Shown: piece by piece, positions 32,797-43,700 of the stretch
How the letters are laid out: each line of letters starts with the position of its first letter
How positions within the stretch are numbered: the stretch's first letter is position 1
Origin: Zasmidium citrigriseum
Taxonomy: Eukaryota > Ascomycota > Dothideomycetes > Mycosphaerellales > Mycosphaerellaceae
NCBI GenBank assembly: GCA_002786025.1
Contig: NHNW01000054.1
Location: forward strand, 124,001-188,000
Direction of reading: 5' to 3'
DNA: 64,000 nucleotides
The notes under the pieces: generated by a model
The model's database searches: none
What the model was told of the DNA's origin: nothing
The model's input: only the letters and a program-made list of their open reading frames with translations
Translations under genes and position numbers: made by a program

Positions 32797-34316
32797 ATGA
32801 AGTCGCTCACTGGAACGATTCAATCTATAATGGCGCTGAGCTCAGCTGGCTTTGCTGTTGCAGCTGGTCATGCTCAGTTGAATGGAATGACAGTCTTTGG
32901 CTACCAGGCATGGTATGTCAATGCAGCCGATCAGAGCAGACGATCTGGGGGGCTAATGTGCTGGCTAGGTATCCCACTTGGGATCCAAACCACCAGCCTC
33001 ACGATCAGGTCCACAGCAACGACTTCAAATGGTTCAATCCCAACACTGGAACTCCGGGACCTCCGAATCCACCGAACAGCAATGGTCAGTCTTCACGTTG
33101 GCACACTGATTATGGACTCTGATGAGATGTAGTCCTGACTGATACCCTCCCTTATGTCGACGACTACCCACCAGAATGCTGGCAGAACACAAACTTCATC
33201 CTCGCCAACGGCTCTCACGCCCAGTTCTTCAACAGCTACTGCCCTGCTGTCATCGAGAAACACTTCCAGTACATGGTGAAGTACAGCATCGATGGGCTCT
33301 TCGTTCAGCGTTTCTTCGATGCGGCCACACCCTCGAATGACTACTACAATGCCACGCTTCAAGCTCTCCAGACGATCAAGCAGATGGCAGAGAAGTACGG
33401 AAAGTACTTTGCCGTCGAGTACGATCTCAGCGGCAAGACAGCAGACTGGGGTCCGGATCAGTACCTCACTATCTTGCAAAATGATTACAACAACGTCGTC
33501 AAGCCGCTATTTTCTAGTCCAAGCTACATCTACAATGGAAGCCGACCTGTCGTTGAGATCTGGGGAGTTGGCAGTGAGTATTAAAATCCCCACGAGGACG
33601 ATTGTGTGTGCTGACCTTTCCCCTCTACAGTCAACAACGGCACCGGCCCCGACGGTTCAAAATTCAAAGACATAATCCAACGCTTCCAAGCCGCCCCCGA
33701 AAACCCCTTCATAATCGCCGGCATCCCCCACGACTGGCTCAGCTACAAGACCAAAGATCCCAACAATTACTGGCCAGCCTTCCAGCAAGCCGACTGTCTC
33801 CAGCCGTGGCCAGTCGGAGCCTTCTCGTCGATCCCTGACTTCCAATCGGCGGTGCAGCACGAGCTTCTCCCCGGCAAGGCGCAGACAGACTCCTGGGGCA
33901 TCAAGTTCGGCGGTGCCTTCACACCGGGTGGATCGAGCAGGAATGCGAATACGAACGCGACGTATACGCCTCCTCTGCAGTCGAGATTTAATGGCACGTT
34001 CTATGAGGAGCAGTTGAAGACTTTTACGAATGGGACGATTAAGTCGTGGTTTAATTTTGGGGCTATGTTTGATGAGTATACTGAGGGTAAGTCGCTCTCG
34101 TGGTCGCTGTTCCTGAAGCAGTGAATGATACTAATGTTGGATTATTTAGGCACTCAAATCTTGCCCATGATCCAGTACAAGAATCTCCCGAAGAACCCGA
34201 ATCCGGGCTTTTTGGGTAGTGATGATGATAAGAGTCCTTTCTATTACATGCAGCTGTCCGGGCAGTATACGACGGCTTTCCATCGGACTTGGGGTCAACA
34301 GCCACTGTCTCATTAG
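32797..34316 (+). CDS. secreted glycoside hydrolase-like protein (GH99/'xylosidase-arabinosidase' type)
   Basis: Inferred CDS is join(32797..32912, 32969..33084, 33133..33573, 33631..34086, 34150..34316), 431 residues; introns are 56, 48, 57 and 63 nt with good GT/AG ends and branch points (for example CTGACC and ACTAATG). All joins keep frame; each frame alone is broken. The N-terminus is a signal peptide (about 1-25, IMALSSAGFAVAAGHA). Fold markers are FGYQAWYPTWDPN near the start, a variable loop ending DTLPYVDDYPPE, then HFQYMVKYSIDGLFVQRFFD and YFAVEYDLSGK, which match the (beta/alpha)8 fungal and bacterial family annotated as xylosidase/arabinosidase and related to GH99/GH71. N-glycosylation sites are frequent. 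It is probably extracellular and acts on polysaccharide; the exact substrate is not predictable. Confidence 0.82.
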
Positions 34317-34617
34317 AAGATGGAAAAAGTTCAGAGACTCGGACGTCGAGATACCAAATGAGCAACGAATGTGTAGCCAGTCCTCAATCTCTGGCATATT
34401 CAAAGATCTCACCAGTACACTTTTATACGTACGACGGTTAAGAGGAATATCAAAATCATGTCCCGAGTATGACATTCATGAACATTCGCTCCCTCCTCAA
34501 TGCCTCCCGCCAAGACACTAGCGCGCGACAGACCCCTGCAAGCGCGGGACTTCACTTCATGTGCACCTTCCTCTTCTTTCTCCCTCCCGCAAACACCAAC
34601 ATCAAATTCTCGCCAAC
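34317..34617. other. short intergenic region
   Basis: 301 bases between the hydrolase stop and the F-box start; the end is pyrimidine/CA-rich, as in a 5' leader. Nothing else is seen. Confidence 0.4.
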
Positions 34618-35856
34618 ATGGATGCGCCCGCCACCAGACTCCTGGACCTGCCGGCGGAGATGCTGGTGATGATAGCAGACCTTCTGGAGCGCGAAGACAT
34701 TCGAAGACTTCGATTAGCCCACAGCTTACTCGCGGCCGCAGCAGACGATGCCTTCGGCCGTTTATTCAGCACAACCAGTCAAATCCTCACGATGGAACGA
34801 CTGGGACGACTTGCAGATCTCACTGTGAAGCCGAACTGGGCGAGGAAGATGAGGAAAATCGAATTCTGCTCGCTGAATGTCGACCCCAAGAAACTGGGAC
34901 TCGAGCACGGATCCGCGAAGCATGGTACGCGGTCTGCAGCTCGCCGGGAGGAAGCACTTGAGTATCTCGTCGAAGAAAGTCGAAATTACGACAATATGGA
35001 AGACTGTCTCGCTGGTGTCTTTGAGAATTTGTCAGAAATAGACGCAGATGTGGATGTCACGCTCACTCGTCCTTATTCCGAAGCTGTACTATCTCAACAT
35101 TCTGGAGTACGACAGCTAATCGATCGGCATAAGATCCGTGCGAAAGACCTGACATTCGAAGGATCTTCGAAGGAAGTCATGTCATCGACCGATGATGCTG
35201 CCTTCCTTGTCATCATGAAGGCTTTGGTCGACGGTTGTTATCATCCCCGCAATCTCGACTTACTGATGTGCGAATTGAATATGTCGACATTCGAGACATT
35301 AATCGAGGAACGAGAAGGCGCTGCAGAGAGTTGGTCACGGTTGGGAATGCTTGAGCTGGGAGTCCGATGGACCGCTGAGGCGTCCGCTCTGGAATCTTTC
35401 TTCGACGAAATCGAAGACCTGCACGTTCTCGCCTTGAATCTCAAAGAGTCGCCCCGAACGCCTCTCTTGCAAGATCGGAATTCGGTCAGATGGCTGAGCA
35501 GCGCTACCTCTCACCTGTGTCTCGTATCGCTCACGTTGATGGACGCAAAAACAACATCGGCAGACCTCATCGCTTTCATCAACAGCCACTGCCTATTTAG
35601 CATCACTCTCTGCATGGTACATCTTCCTGCAGATGAATGCTGGTCCTCAATATTTCGAGCTCTCAAGGACAAATGCCCGCAACTCGACTATCTTTGTTTC
35701 GACGGCGTGACTGTCGGCTTCGGCGACCATGTCAAGATGTTTGTCGACACCTCATCAGATGAGGAGGAGCTCGAGGTCAATGGGGAGGAGAGCGTGGCCC
35801 AGAAACTGGAATTCTTGGCTACTTTCCCCGGATATGTGGATTTGTCATGGCTTTGA
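34618..35856 (+). CDS. F-box protein
   Basis: Intronless, 412 residues from the ATG at 34618 (context AACATGG). The N-terminal F-box is clear (RLLDLPAEMLVMIADLLERE at about 7-26, then DIRRLRLAHSLLAAAADDAF), which would bind SKP1 in an SCF ubiquitin ligase. The remainder has a weak leucine-rich pattern with short hydrophobic strands (LEDLHVLALN-like, LDYLCFDGVTVGF) suggesting a divergent LRR substrate-binding domain. The end is acidic (SSDEEELEVNGEE). The next gene on the same strand is a related F-box protein, so the pair probably arose by duplication. The substrate is unknown. Confidence 0.82.
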   Translation: MDAPATRLLDLPAEMLVMIADLLEREDIRRLRLAHSLLAAAADDAFGRLFSTTSQILTMERLGRLADLTVKPNWARKMRKIEFCSLNVDPKKLGLEHGSAKHGTRSAARREEALEYLVEESRNYDNMEDCLAGVFENLSEIDADVDVTLTRPYSEAVLSQHSGVRQLIDRHKIRAKDLTFEGSSKEVMSSTDDAAFLVIMKALVDGCYHPRNLDLLMCELNMSTFETLIEEREGAAESWSRLGMLELGVRWTAEASALESFFDEIEDLHVLALNLKESPRTPLLQDRNSVRWLSSATSHLCLVSLTLMDAKTTSADLIAFINSHCLFSITLCMVHLPADECWSSIFRALKDKCPQLDYLCFDGVTVGFGDHVKMFVDTSSDEEELEVNGEESVAQKLEFLATFPGYVDLSWL

Positions 35857-36416
35857 GGGATATGAGAGATGCGTTGGTTGCTTGCGAGGGGAATTTAGAA
35901 AATGGACAGAGAAGCGATCCGCTCGTTCTCAACCAATTTGAACGAGCGTCTACATTTGCCGATTGCTATGAATGCTGTATTGTCAGAGATCTGGCTCGGC
36001 CCTGTTTAGCAGCCTTGACAATGGCACGAACCGGTGAGATATGACACTACGAATATTTGGGCACCCACCTTCCTCGTTGTCTGCCTTCGTGCCTCTGTCT
36101 GGCTTGCCTTTCGGTAGACGATCGACAACGCTCAAGTTGCTGGCTATCTCCGCGTGTGCGTAGGCCGGCCATGCCATCGGTAGCAAGATTGGTAGTCGCT
36201 TCTCTTCAGCGTTGACGGGGATGCTCTTGCTTCTGCTCAGATGGCTACTGCTGCCTTTCTGTCCGTCACTTCCTCCACCTCACTCGCGACTGAACCTTGG
36301 ACACCTTCTCATCACATTTGCACTCGTCACGTCGCATATCCACCCTCGCATACGCTCCACCGATCATTCATCGTCGCATTCGTCAGACAGCCTGCGAGCA
36401 ACATATCGCTACAGCC
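35857..36416. other. intergenic region
   Basis: 560 bases between the two F-box genes; no coding signal. The last 150 bases are CA/TC-rich and suit a leader. Confidence 0.45.
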
Positions 36417-37762
36417 ATGTCACACTCACCCCTGGATGAGCTCCCTCCAGAGCTCAAACTAATCATCGCCGAGCTCGCCGAGCCAAGAGATCTTCTGTCT
36501 CTCCGCAAAGCGTCGCCCTTGTTCAAGGTGGCGTGCGAGGACAGATTTGCAGCGACCTTCTTCGTCAAACAGAGATTCATCGTGAGCAGAGGCAGGCTCT
36601 TACTGGTGACAACTACTGACCTTGGTAGTTCTCCCTTCCCGGACTCGAGAATCTTGCAGCCATGACCGAAAGACCTTATCTCACCAAGAGACTGGAGGAG
36701 GTGGAAATTCTCCACATTGATTTGAACATTCATTCCGTTTCTTGGCCCGGCCTGCAAGTCCCGGAGCAGCTTTGGTGGCAGGAAGTCGCTCAGCTGCTAA
36801 GAGACGATGGAGACGTACAGCAACTGTTTTTGTCGATGAAAAGGCTGTCGTGGCATCGCCACTACCCAGCGTTCAGGGTCGCTGCATACCAGAATCCCAC
36901 AGTCGCCGGACCAAGTTTGAATCCTAGAACCGGGACATTGATGACACCCATCGGAGACTTTGACATGCGGCGCAAGCTTGGGCTACAAGAGTCTCTCGAG
37001 ATGCGACCGGAACGGGGCCTGCATGGACGTCGTTGCCCTTGCCTTGCGAATCCCCGAGACGTTGACTGCGACAGACCCATCAACAGCCTCATTAAGGCTG
37101 CCACAATAGCGCAGTATTCTTTGAGAAAGCTCGATTTCTGCGGAGAAGAGGACAGAGGATCCTTGTCATCAAAAGCCTTCTCTGGCCTATGTTCCATGCC
37201 CACTTGGGGACTGAAGCACTCTTTCGAGAACGTGTCAAGTCTGTCACTGGCATTTTGGAGATCCGAGAAGAACATCAACATCCCTACGATCAAGGCATTT
37301 GCCAACGCGGCCTGCAACGTCACATCGTTGTCTCTAACTCGTCGGGTCAAAGGAGTACCGTACGTCTCCGTGACTGTCCATCAGCAACGACCTCCATGGA
37401 TTGTGACGGATCAACTTGGCCAGCTAGCTGAGTTGTTCCTCTACCACCGCCTGAAAAAGCTTGAGCTCAGCACATTTGAGGCCGACGACAGCCAATTTGC
37501 CAAGATCCTATTTGATCATCACACTACGCTGCACTCGCTGAACTTGAGGCAAAATATGATACAAAGCGATGGAACTTGGGGATCGATCTTGAGAGTGGTC
37601 GTGTCCTCACTGGATTTGCAGCATTTTCAATGCATCGGCATGAAAAAGGCTCCCTTCAGAACCTTCGTTTTCCAGGGGAATGAGGTCAACCTGCGTATTG
37701 AGGGACGGAACAACATCAAGGGGCAGGTCACGCAATTCATTCCGGTTTTGAATGGATTCTGA
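36417..37762 (+). CDS. F-box protein, paralogue of its neighbour
   Basis: Inferred CDS is join(36417..36581, 36629..37762), 432 residues. The 47-nt intron (GTGAGC, CTACTGACC, TGGTAG) is phase 0 and removes a stretch that would otherwise end the protein at 36665. The F-box is DELPPELKLIIAELAEPRDL followed by LSLRKASPLFKVACEDRF. After the F-box, FVKQRFIFSLPGLENLAAM and VEILHIDLN align with FSTTSQILTMERLGRLADL and IEFCSLNVD of the preceding F-box gene, supporting common origin; the neighbour has no intron there. The rest shows leucine-rich strands (HSLNLRQNMI, LDLQHFQCIGM) of a probable substrate-recognition domain. SCF ubiquitin ligase adaptor function is expected; the target is unknown. Confidence 0.8.
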
Positions 37763-38481
37763 GGCAGATAGCAGTGTGTACCCTTCGCTTGAACATTGCA
37801 AATCCCACTGATCTCCACGTGTGAGACAAGTATCAGGCCCACGATGACGGTAACACACCCTCGATTGTCAGAGGGTGCAGCGGAGAATGCTCTGCGCAAG
37901 GGGTTCTTAAATCAGGCATAGTAATGCCATACAAGCCCCGTGCACTACCACTTGACTCATTTCACAGCATACGGGCAGCCAAACCCCACCGCTCTCAGTA
38001 TTGAACTCAAGATCCAGACCGACGAGGAGGCACGTTCTATTCGAACTCAAACTTATGTCACTGGGGAAGTCTCTGCGCATGGTCTTGCAAACACTGTATT
38101 CATGCTTTGGTGTAGGTCTGCCTCCGTACTTTTTGCCAGTGGCGACCATCTTCGGTGCTCCCCCCAGCTCAGATTGTACGGATGGCAGACGCAATTCAGC
38201 CCCTTTGCATTCGCTCGTCATGCTTTCATTTTGAACATGTGTTGAGTAGCAGCGAGTGTTCTGTCAAGCACGTGCGCTCGGCTTAAGTCGCAAGCCGCTC
38301 ACGTCGACGTTCGCTCCTTCCCTCACAGATTTCACATGTCAGTCTTGGCGTTTAGCCGAACCTTAAAAGCTCTGCGAGCTCCTTCCCCTTGAATTTCTTC
38401 AACACCGCAACAAAACACTCTCTACAACCACAGCGTGGTGTTCACACAACATACATCACTCTCGATCCATCGGCAGCCACT
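37763..38481. other. intergenic region
   Basis: About 720 bases before the repeat-domain secreted protein. The end (CTACAACCACAGCG..CATACATCACTC) is a typical CA-rich leader. No gene is supported. Confidence 0.45.
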
Positions 38482-40460
38482 ATGGCCGTCCTTACCAAGC
38501 TCATCGCCATCGCTGGGGTGGCCATCACGGCCGTCACGGGTCTTCCAGCCGCTTCGGACGGCGTGGTCGTAAGTCATCTCATCACATCTGATACCCGAAG
38601 ACGATCTAATCATGCCAACAGAAGCGTCAGACGGATCTACCACCACCCTACTGCGCCCCTTGCCCACCAGAGCATCCATACTGCGCGTGCGAGCCGTCGG
38701 ACGTCCCACCAGAGACTCCACCGCCGCCGGTAGGTCGTCACATCACATGCCCAACCACGCAAGCCTACTGACCTCGACCAACAGAATGGTCAATCTGACC
38801 TCTCACCACCATTCTGCGCCCCATGCCCACCAGAGAACCCCGACTGCGAATGCGAGCCCTCCGGCATCCCACCATCCGTTCTTCCCCCACCACCTCCAGC
38901 CGCGCGCTCTCTCAACAACCACATCCTCCGCGACGACGGCTCCGAATCCAACCTCCAATGCTTCCCTGCCGTAGCTCCAGACTCCAGCGAGCCCTATGAG
39001 AAATTCGTGGTGCAATTCTGCCTGCGCTACGATAGCGTAAGAATTCCCTCCTACCCCATCGCCTTTAGACTGTTGACAACCCCTTCCAGGCAACCCTCTT
39101 CCGCAACACCGCCTTCTCCGAAACTTACGACTCCAAGACAACCTTCTCAGTCGTAAACTCCTTCTGCCCACAGAACTACCAGATGGACTACACGACATGC
39201 TGGGAGATGTTCTACCACATCACCATCAACCCTGGGGGCTGCTGGACCGAGTTGCACGATGGCGGGAATGAGTTCTACGGCGGCACGTATAGATTTGAGT
39301 GTGGGATTTACATGGTGTTGCCCATCTCGGAAGAGAAATCTCCAGCGACGGAGGAGCCAAAGGATCTCTCGCCATCCGTACAACCTCCAGTCGTCCGCTC
39401 GGTCGACTCCAGCGAGAACTCCACCGCCCTCACCGCCCTTGCCGACGAACTCCAATGCTTCCCCGCTCCAACAGAAGGCTCAAGCAGTCCCTACGAGAGA
39501 TTCGCAACAACCTTCTGCCTTCGCTACGACCACGTAAGTCCCCCTCCCTCCCCCCTTTCCCCAAACTCTCTAACACCCTCACTAGGCAACCCTCCTCCAA
39601 AACACCGCCTTCTCCGAAACCTACGAATGGCACGGCTACAAGACCGACTTCTCCATCGTCAACTCCTTCTGTCCGGACAGCGAATTTATCGAATACCCGA
39701 CCTGTTACGAGATCATGCGGACGATTGTCCATGGGTGCTGGATCGACAGCGACGACATCGGAAACAATTTCTATGGCGGGACGTATAGGACCGAGTGTGG
39801 GATTTATATGATTTTGCCTGTGTCGGAGGAAGATGGAGAGAAGGGTGAGTTGAGATGTGAGGAGACGGAGGGATGTACTGACTTTCTGATCAGAACCGGC
39901 CGTGAGATCGCTTGACAGCGCCGCCCGCGATGAACCGGACGGTATTCCACCATCCGTCATGCCTCCACCACCTCCAGCCACCCACTCCCCCAACACCACA
40001 ACCAGCGCCACGCTCTCAGGCAAACCCCTCTGCGTCCTCCCCGAATGGACCGACGACCAAGACCACTCCTGGTACTACGACCGCATCCAAGAATTCTGCG
40101 CACTAGCCAGCGGCGTAGGTCCCATCCCCATTCCCCCAGCCCACTTCTCCTCTCACTCCCTCGTCCTCCCAACCCCGTGATCTTCCCGGCCCCCGATCCC
40201 CCTATCCCACAAAGACTAACCTCCTCCTCTAGACAACCGTCTTCTACAACGAAGAGATCCACCAAATGTACGGCAAAAAGGACCCCTACCTCGTCTACTT
40301 CACGATCGGAAACCGGAATTGCCCTGCATTCGGCTGGAAGGTCGACGAAGCGGCCTGCGTGGAGACGTTCAATGAGATTTACGACTCGTGCGGCGGTGGG
40401 AACTATCATCCTACCGCCGTGGCGCAGGATGAGTGTGTCATGTGGGTGCTGCAGTCGTGA
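38482..40460 (+). CDS. secreted modular Cys-rich protein with three related domains
   Basis: Inferred CDS is join(38482..38568, 38622..38729, 38785..39036, 39090..39533, 39586..39844, 39894..40114, 40233..40460), 532 residues. Signal peptide is about 1-22 (LIAIAGVAITAVTGLPAA). Exons 2 and 3 start with related cassettes (QTDLPPPYCAPCPPEHPYC; QSDLSPPFCAPCPPENPDC). Three homologous domains follow: about 122-237 (LQCFP, FCLRYDS, ATLFRNTAFSETY, ECGIYMVLP), 268-380 (LQCFP, FCLRYDH, ATLLQNTAFSETY, ECGIYMILP) and 427-532 (PLCVLP, EFCALASG, TTVFYNEEIHQMY, ECVMWVL). In each domain a phase-0 intron falls at the same place, after the FC-containing helix. Pro-rich linkers (GIPPSVLPPPPPA, GIPPSVMPPPPPA) are also duplicated. 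Introns are 49-118 nt with normal splice signals. Function is unknown; an extracellular binding or effector role is inference. Confidence 0.8.
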
Positions 40461-40748
40461 GCGAGGAGTTCGATGATGCGGTTCCGGAGACTAGACCCGG
40501 GCGCTCGAGAATGAGCTGAAGAGGAAGCAAACATTCGATTTGTAGTCGGAATGAAATGCTTTCAATGGATACTGCCATAACTCATACTGTCTTTCTTTCC
40601 CTCTTCCCAACTCTTACCGAAACACCAAAACACCATGCTAATTCATGCACGCATACCCATACACCAAACCCTCACAAAACACCCACAAAACCCAGTGATA
40701 GTACAATACAACCCCGAATCTCCGACTCGTCCTCATCCCCCTTCATAA

Positions 40749-43700
40749 TCAAACACACTCCCACTCCGCAAAAACACACCACCGCGCACTCCGATCCGCA
40801 AGCACAAGCCCCCTCCAAACCCCCCTCTCCCCAATCTTAATAACCGTCTCCCACGTAGTCGTAAGTCCGCCCTCCTCCTCAACATTCCGACTCGTATGCT
40901 CCTGTTTCCGCGTCAAGCGGATAATTTTCTGACTGGGGGATTGGATCGCCAGCTTGGCGGGTTTCTGTTGCGCGGCTGTCATGCCACCGCCTTGGCTGGA
41001 GGAGTGGTCAGAGTATTGGCTACCGGTCTGCGAAGCGGAGACGGAGACCATGCTCATTGCGCTCGTGGGACGGATTAGGGGGTTGGGGGATTGAGGACGA
41101 GTGTTGTTGCCGGTGCCCCAGGTGTCGGGTGTGAAGCGGGAGAGGGAGGATGGGTGTTGGCGGACGCAGAAGACGAAGGTGTTGTTCATTGTTAGGCGGA
41201 AGCATTGCGGTTGGGCGACGTAGAGGTCGTGGCGCTGGGCGTGAGGGGTTGGGTGGCGGGTATGGAAGTCGTACGGCGGATTCTGGCCGGTATGCGAGAG
41301 TGGTAGAGCGAGGGCCATCGAGTGAGGGTTGTCTTTGATGGAGTGCATTAGACCACGCTTGCCGGCGTAGATCTTCAGCACACCGCGTCCTTCGTCGCCG
41401 GGGAGAAGAGCCTTGACGGTGAAGCGTTTCCGCCCACCGATCCACTCCGCTTGCGCAAAGGCCGACTTTGTCACAACCTCGCCACTCTCAAAGAAGTCAC
41501 CATCGGCATCCTGAGCGAAAGTCCTAGCCTCCGTCTCAGCAACACACTCAACGTCCTCGGGGACATTAATATGCAGATGAGCCATCTCTAGCTTCTCCAA
41601 GTACAGCATACTCGTGTCGAAGTTCGACATCTCGACGCCGTTCCTGAAGTACGCCGGACAAGCGCAAGGCAGCGCAATCAGGATCTCATGCTCCACCGGC
41701 GGCACAATGTGCTGCTGCTCCGGCAAGAGAGGAATATGCGTATAGCAAATCTCCATCGGCCTGGCGAGGAAGTACCACGACTCCGCAACTTGACTGCTGG
41801 CAGTACTGTATGCGCTTCTCTTCGGATGCGTAGGACTGGCAAGAGCACAGTCCATCATACGCCACTCTCCATCGACAATGACAGCATTCCACCAGTGGTT
41901 AGGTTGAGCCAAAGAGTCCAGATCCACGACTTCGCCAGGCCCCTTTAGATACCCGCGGACAATCTCTGCGTGCAGACCGACCGCCACACACATGTCTCGC
42001 ACGAGCAACGCGATCTCTTCACTGCAGCCACGCTTCGTCTGTATCGTCCGTCGGGTGTCAAGCTCGCCTTCGAAATCCTCTTCCCAGCGAATCCGCTCCG
42101 CGACCCAGGTGAAGATCGCACGCAGCCGTTGGACATCACTCCGATGAGGTCTGCAAACATAGCTCTGCGCCAACGACGTCGCACTGACCATCGGTGGCAC
42201 ATTCTGGATGAACCGCGTACTCTTGTCGACGAGCGCCAGATTCGGGAGATTGAAGTCAGTCGGCTCACTGACAGGCAGACCGTCAAGACTCTCGTCGCCC
42301 TCGACGATCTCATGAAGCTGATCGATTGGCCGCAACACCGGAAAGTCCAGCATCTCGCACCGTTCAGCCCTCTCGTCTCGTTCTCGCTGGCTAAGGGAAT
42401 TCGACCGGTTGATATCCCGACGAACCTGCATCCACTCGTTACCTCCACCAAGGCCCATGTCTCTCGCCGCTCCTCCAGGTGCAGTCATCGGCCTGGCGGC
42501 TGTTCCACCAGCAATGGCAGTAGGACCGTTACTGCCAAACATCTTCGTAGGGCTTCCCGAGCGACTCTCAGGACGGCCACCCGCGCGACTTCCTGGACGG
42601 CTCTGATTGCCAATAGTCGACCTCGCATTCGCAGCACCAGTTTTCGCGGTCGTCTTCGCAGTCGCAATCATTCGCTTGAAGAAACCACTCCTCTTCGCCG
42701 CCTGTGGCGAGCTGAGACCTCCAAGTATACCAGCAGATTCCATAGGGTCCTTGTTCCAGTCCGCAATAGGCGTGATGGGAATCTGATGTTGCGAGCTGTG
42801 ACTCTCGTGGTAACTCGGTCCAGATGCAGAGCTCTCACTAGCGACCATGCTCCTTGCGCTCGAATTCATGTCACCAACCGATTTACTATGAACATGATCC
42901 TTCCGCTCCCTCTGACTACCCAAGCCAAATTTCCGACGAGCTAAACTACCAGCACTCGTAGCGCTGAAGCCTCCCGCCGAATAGCCTGACATGATGCTAC
43001 GGCTGGTGAGTTGAGTGCTCGCGCTGCTCTGCGTCGCCGAAGAGTTCTCCGTGGAATTCGTCGCATTCGTCTTGGTGGTATACGTCCTATTAAGCCGTTC
43101 ACGACCAAGCTCGAAAGCCGACTTCCTATGTCGAAGCTGTGGGAGCTGAGGTTGCGTGGACTGAGGATGATTGCTGGAACCGCTGCTGGAGTGGCTGCTG
43201 GATGTTGTGGGCCGGGTTGAGTACTGTAGTCCTTTGAGCGGCGGCTGAGGTGGTTGTTCTGAGAATGATGGCATCTGTCGTAGTTGGTGCTCCATGCGTT
43301 GGACGTAGTTCTCGACGCTGTGAGGTCCATCTCTTGACGATGGTAATGAAGGCGTCTTGTTGCGCGGAATGCCGTATCCTTCATGGGCTGCGAATCCGAG
43401 CGATGACTGCGCTCTCTCTGGCTGTGCGAAACCCATAGCAGACTGTGCGCGTGATTGATCTCTGACCTCCTCAAACTCATCTGGCGACCACACATTCGAA
43501 GGCGTCTTCGATCTGGTGGGTACTGGAGGTGGCGATGACTGCTGCAAAGCACTCATATCCTCCAAAGACGTCATCACATCGTTCATTGCATTCCGCAATG
43601 GAGACGGTGTCATATGGCTTCCGTTGGGCGAAGGCGGTACGGGAGTGATAGTTCCACTTCTTCCATATCCAGGATGCATCATCTCCTCCGGTTGCGGCGA

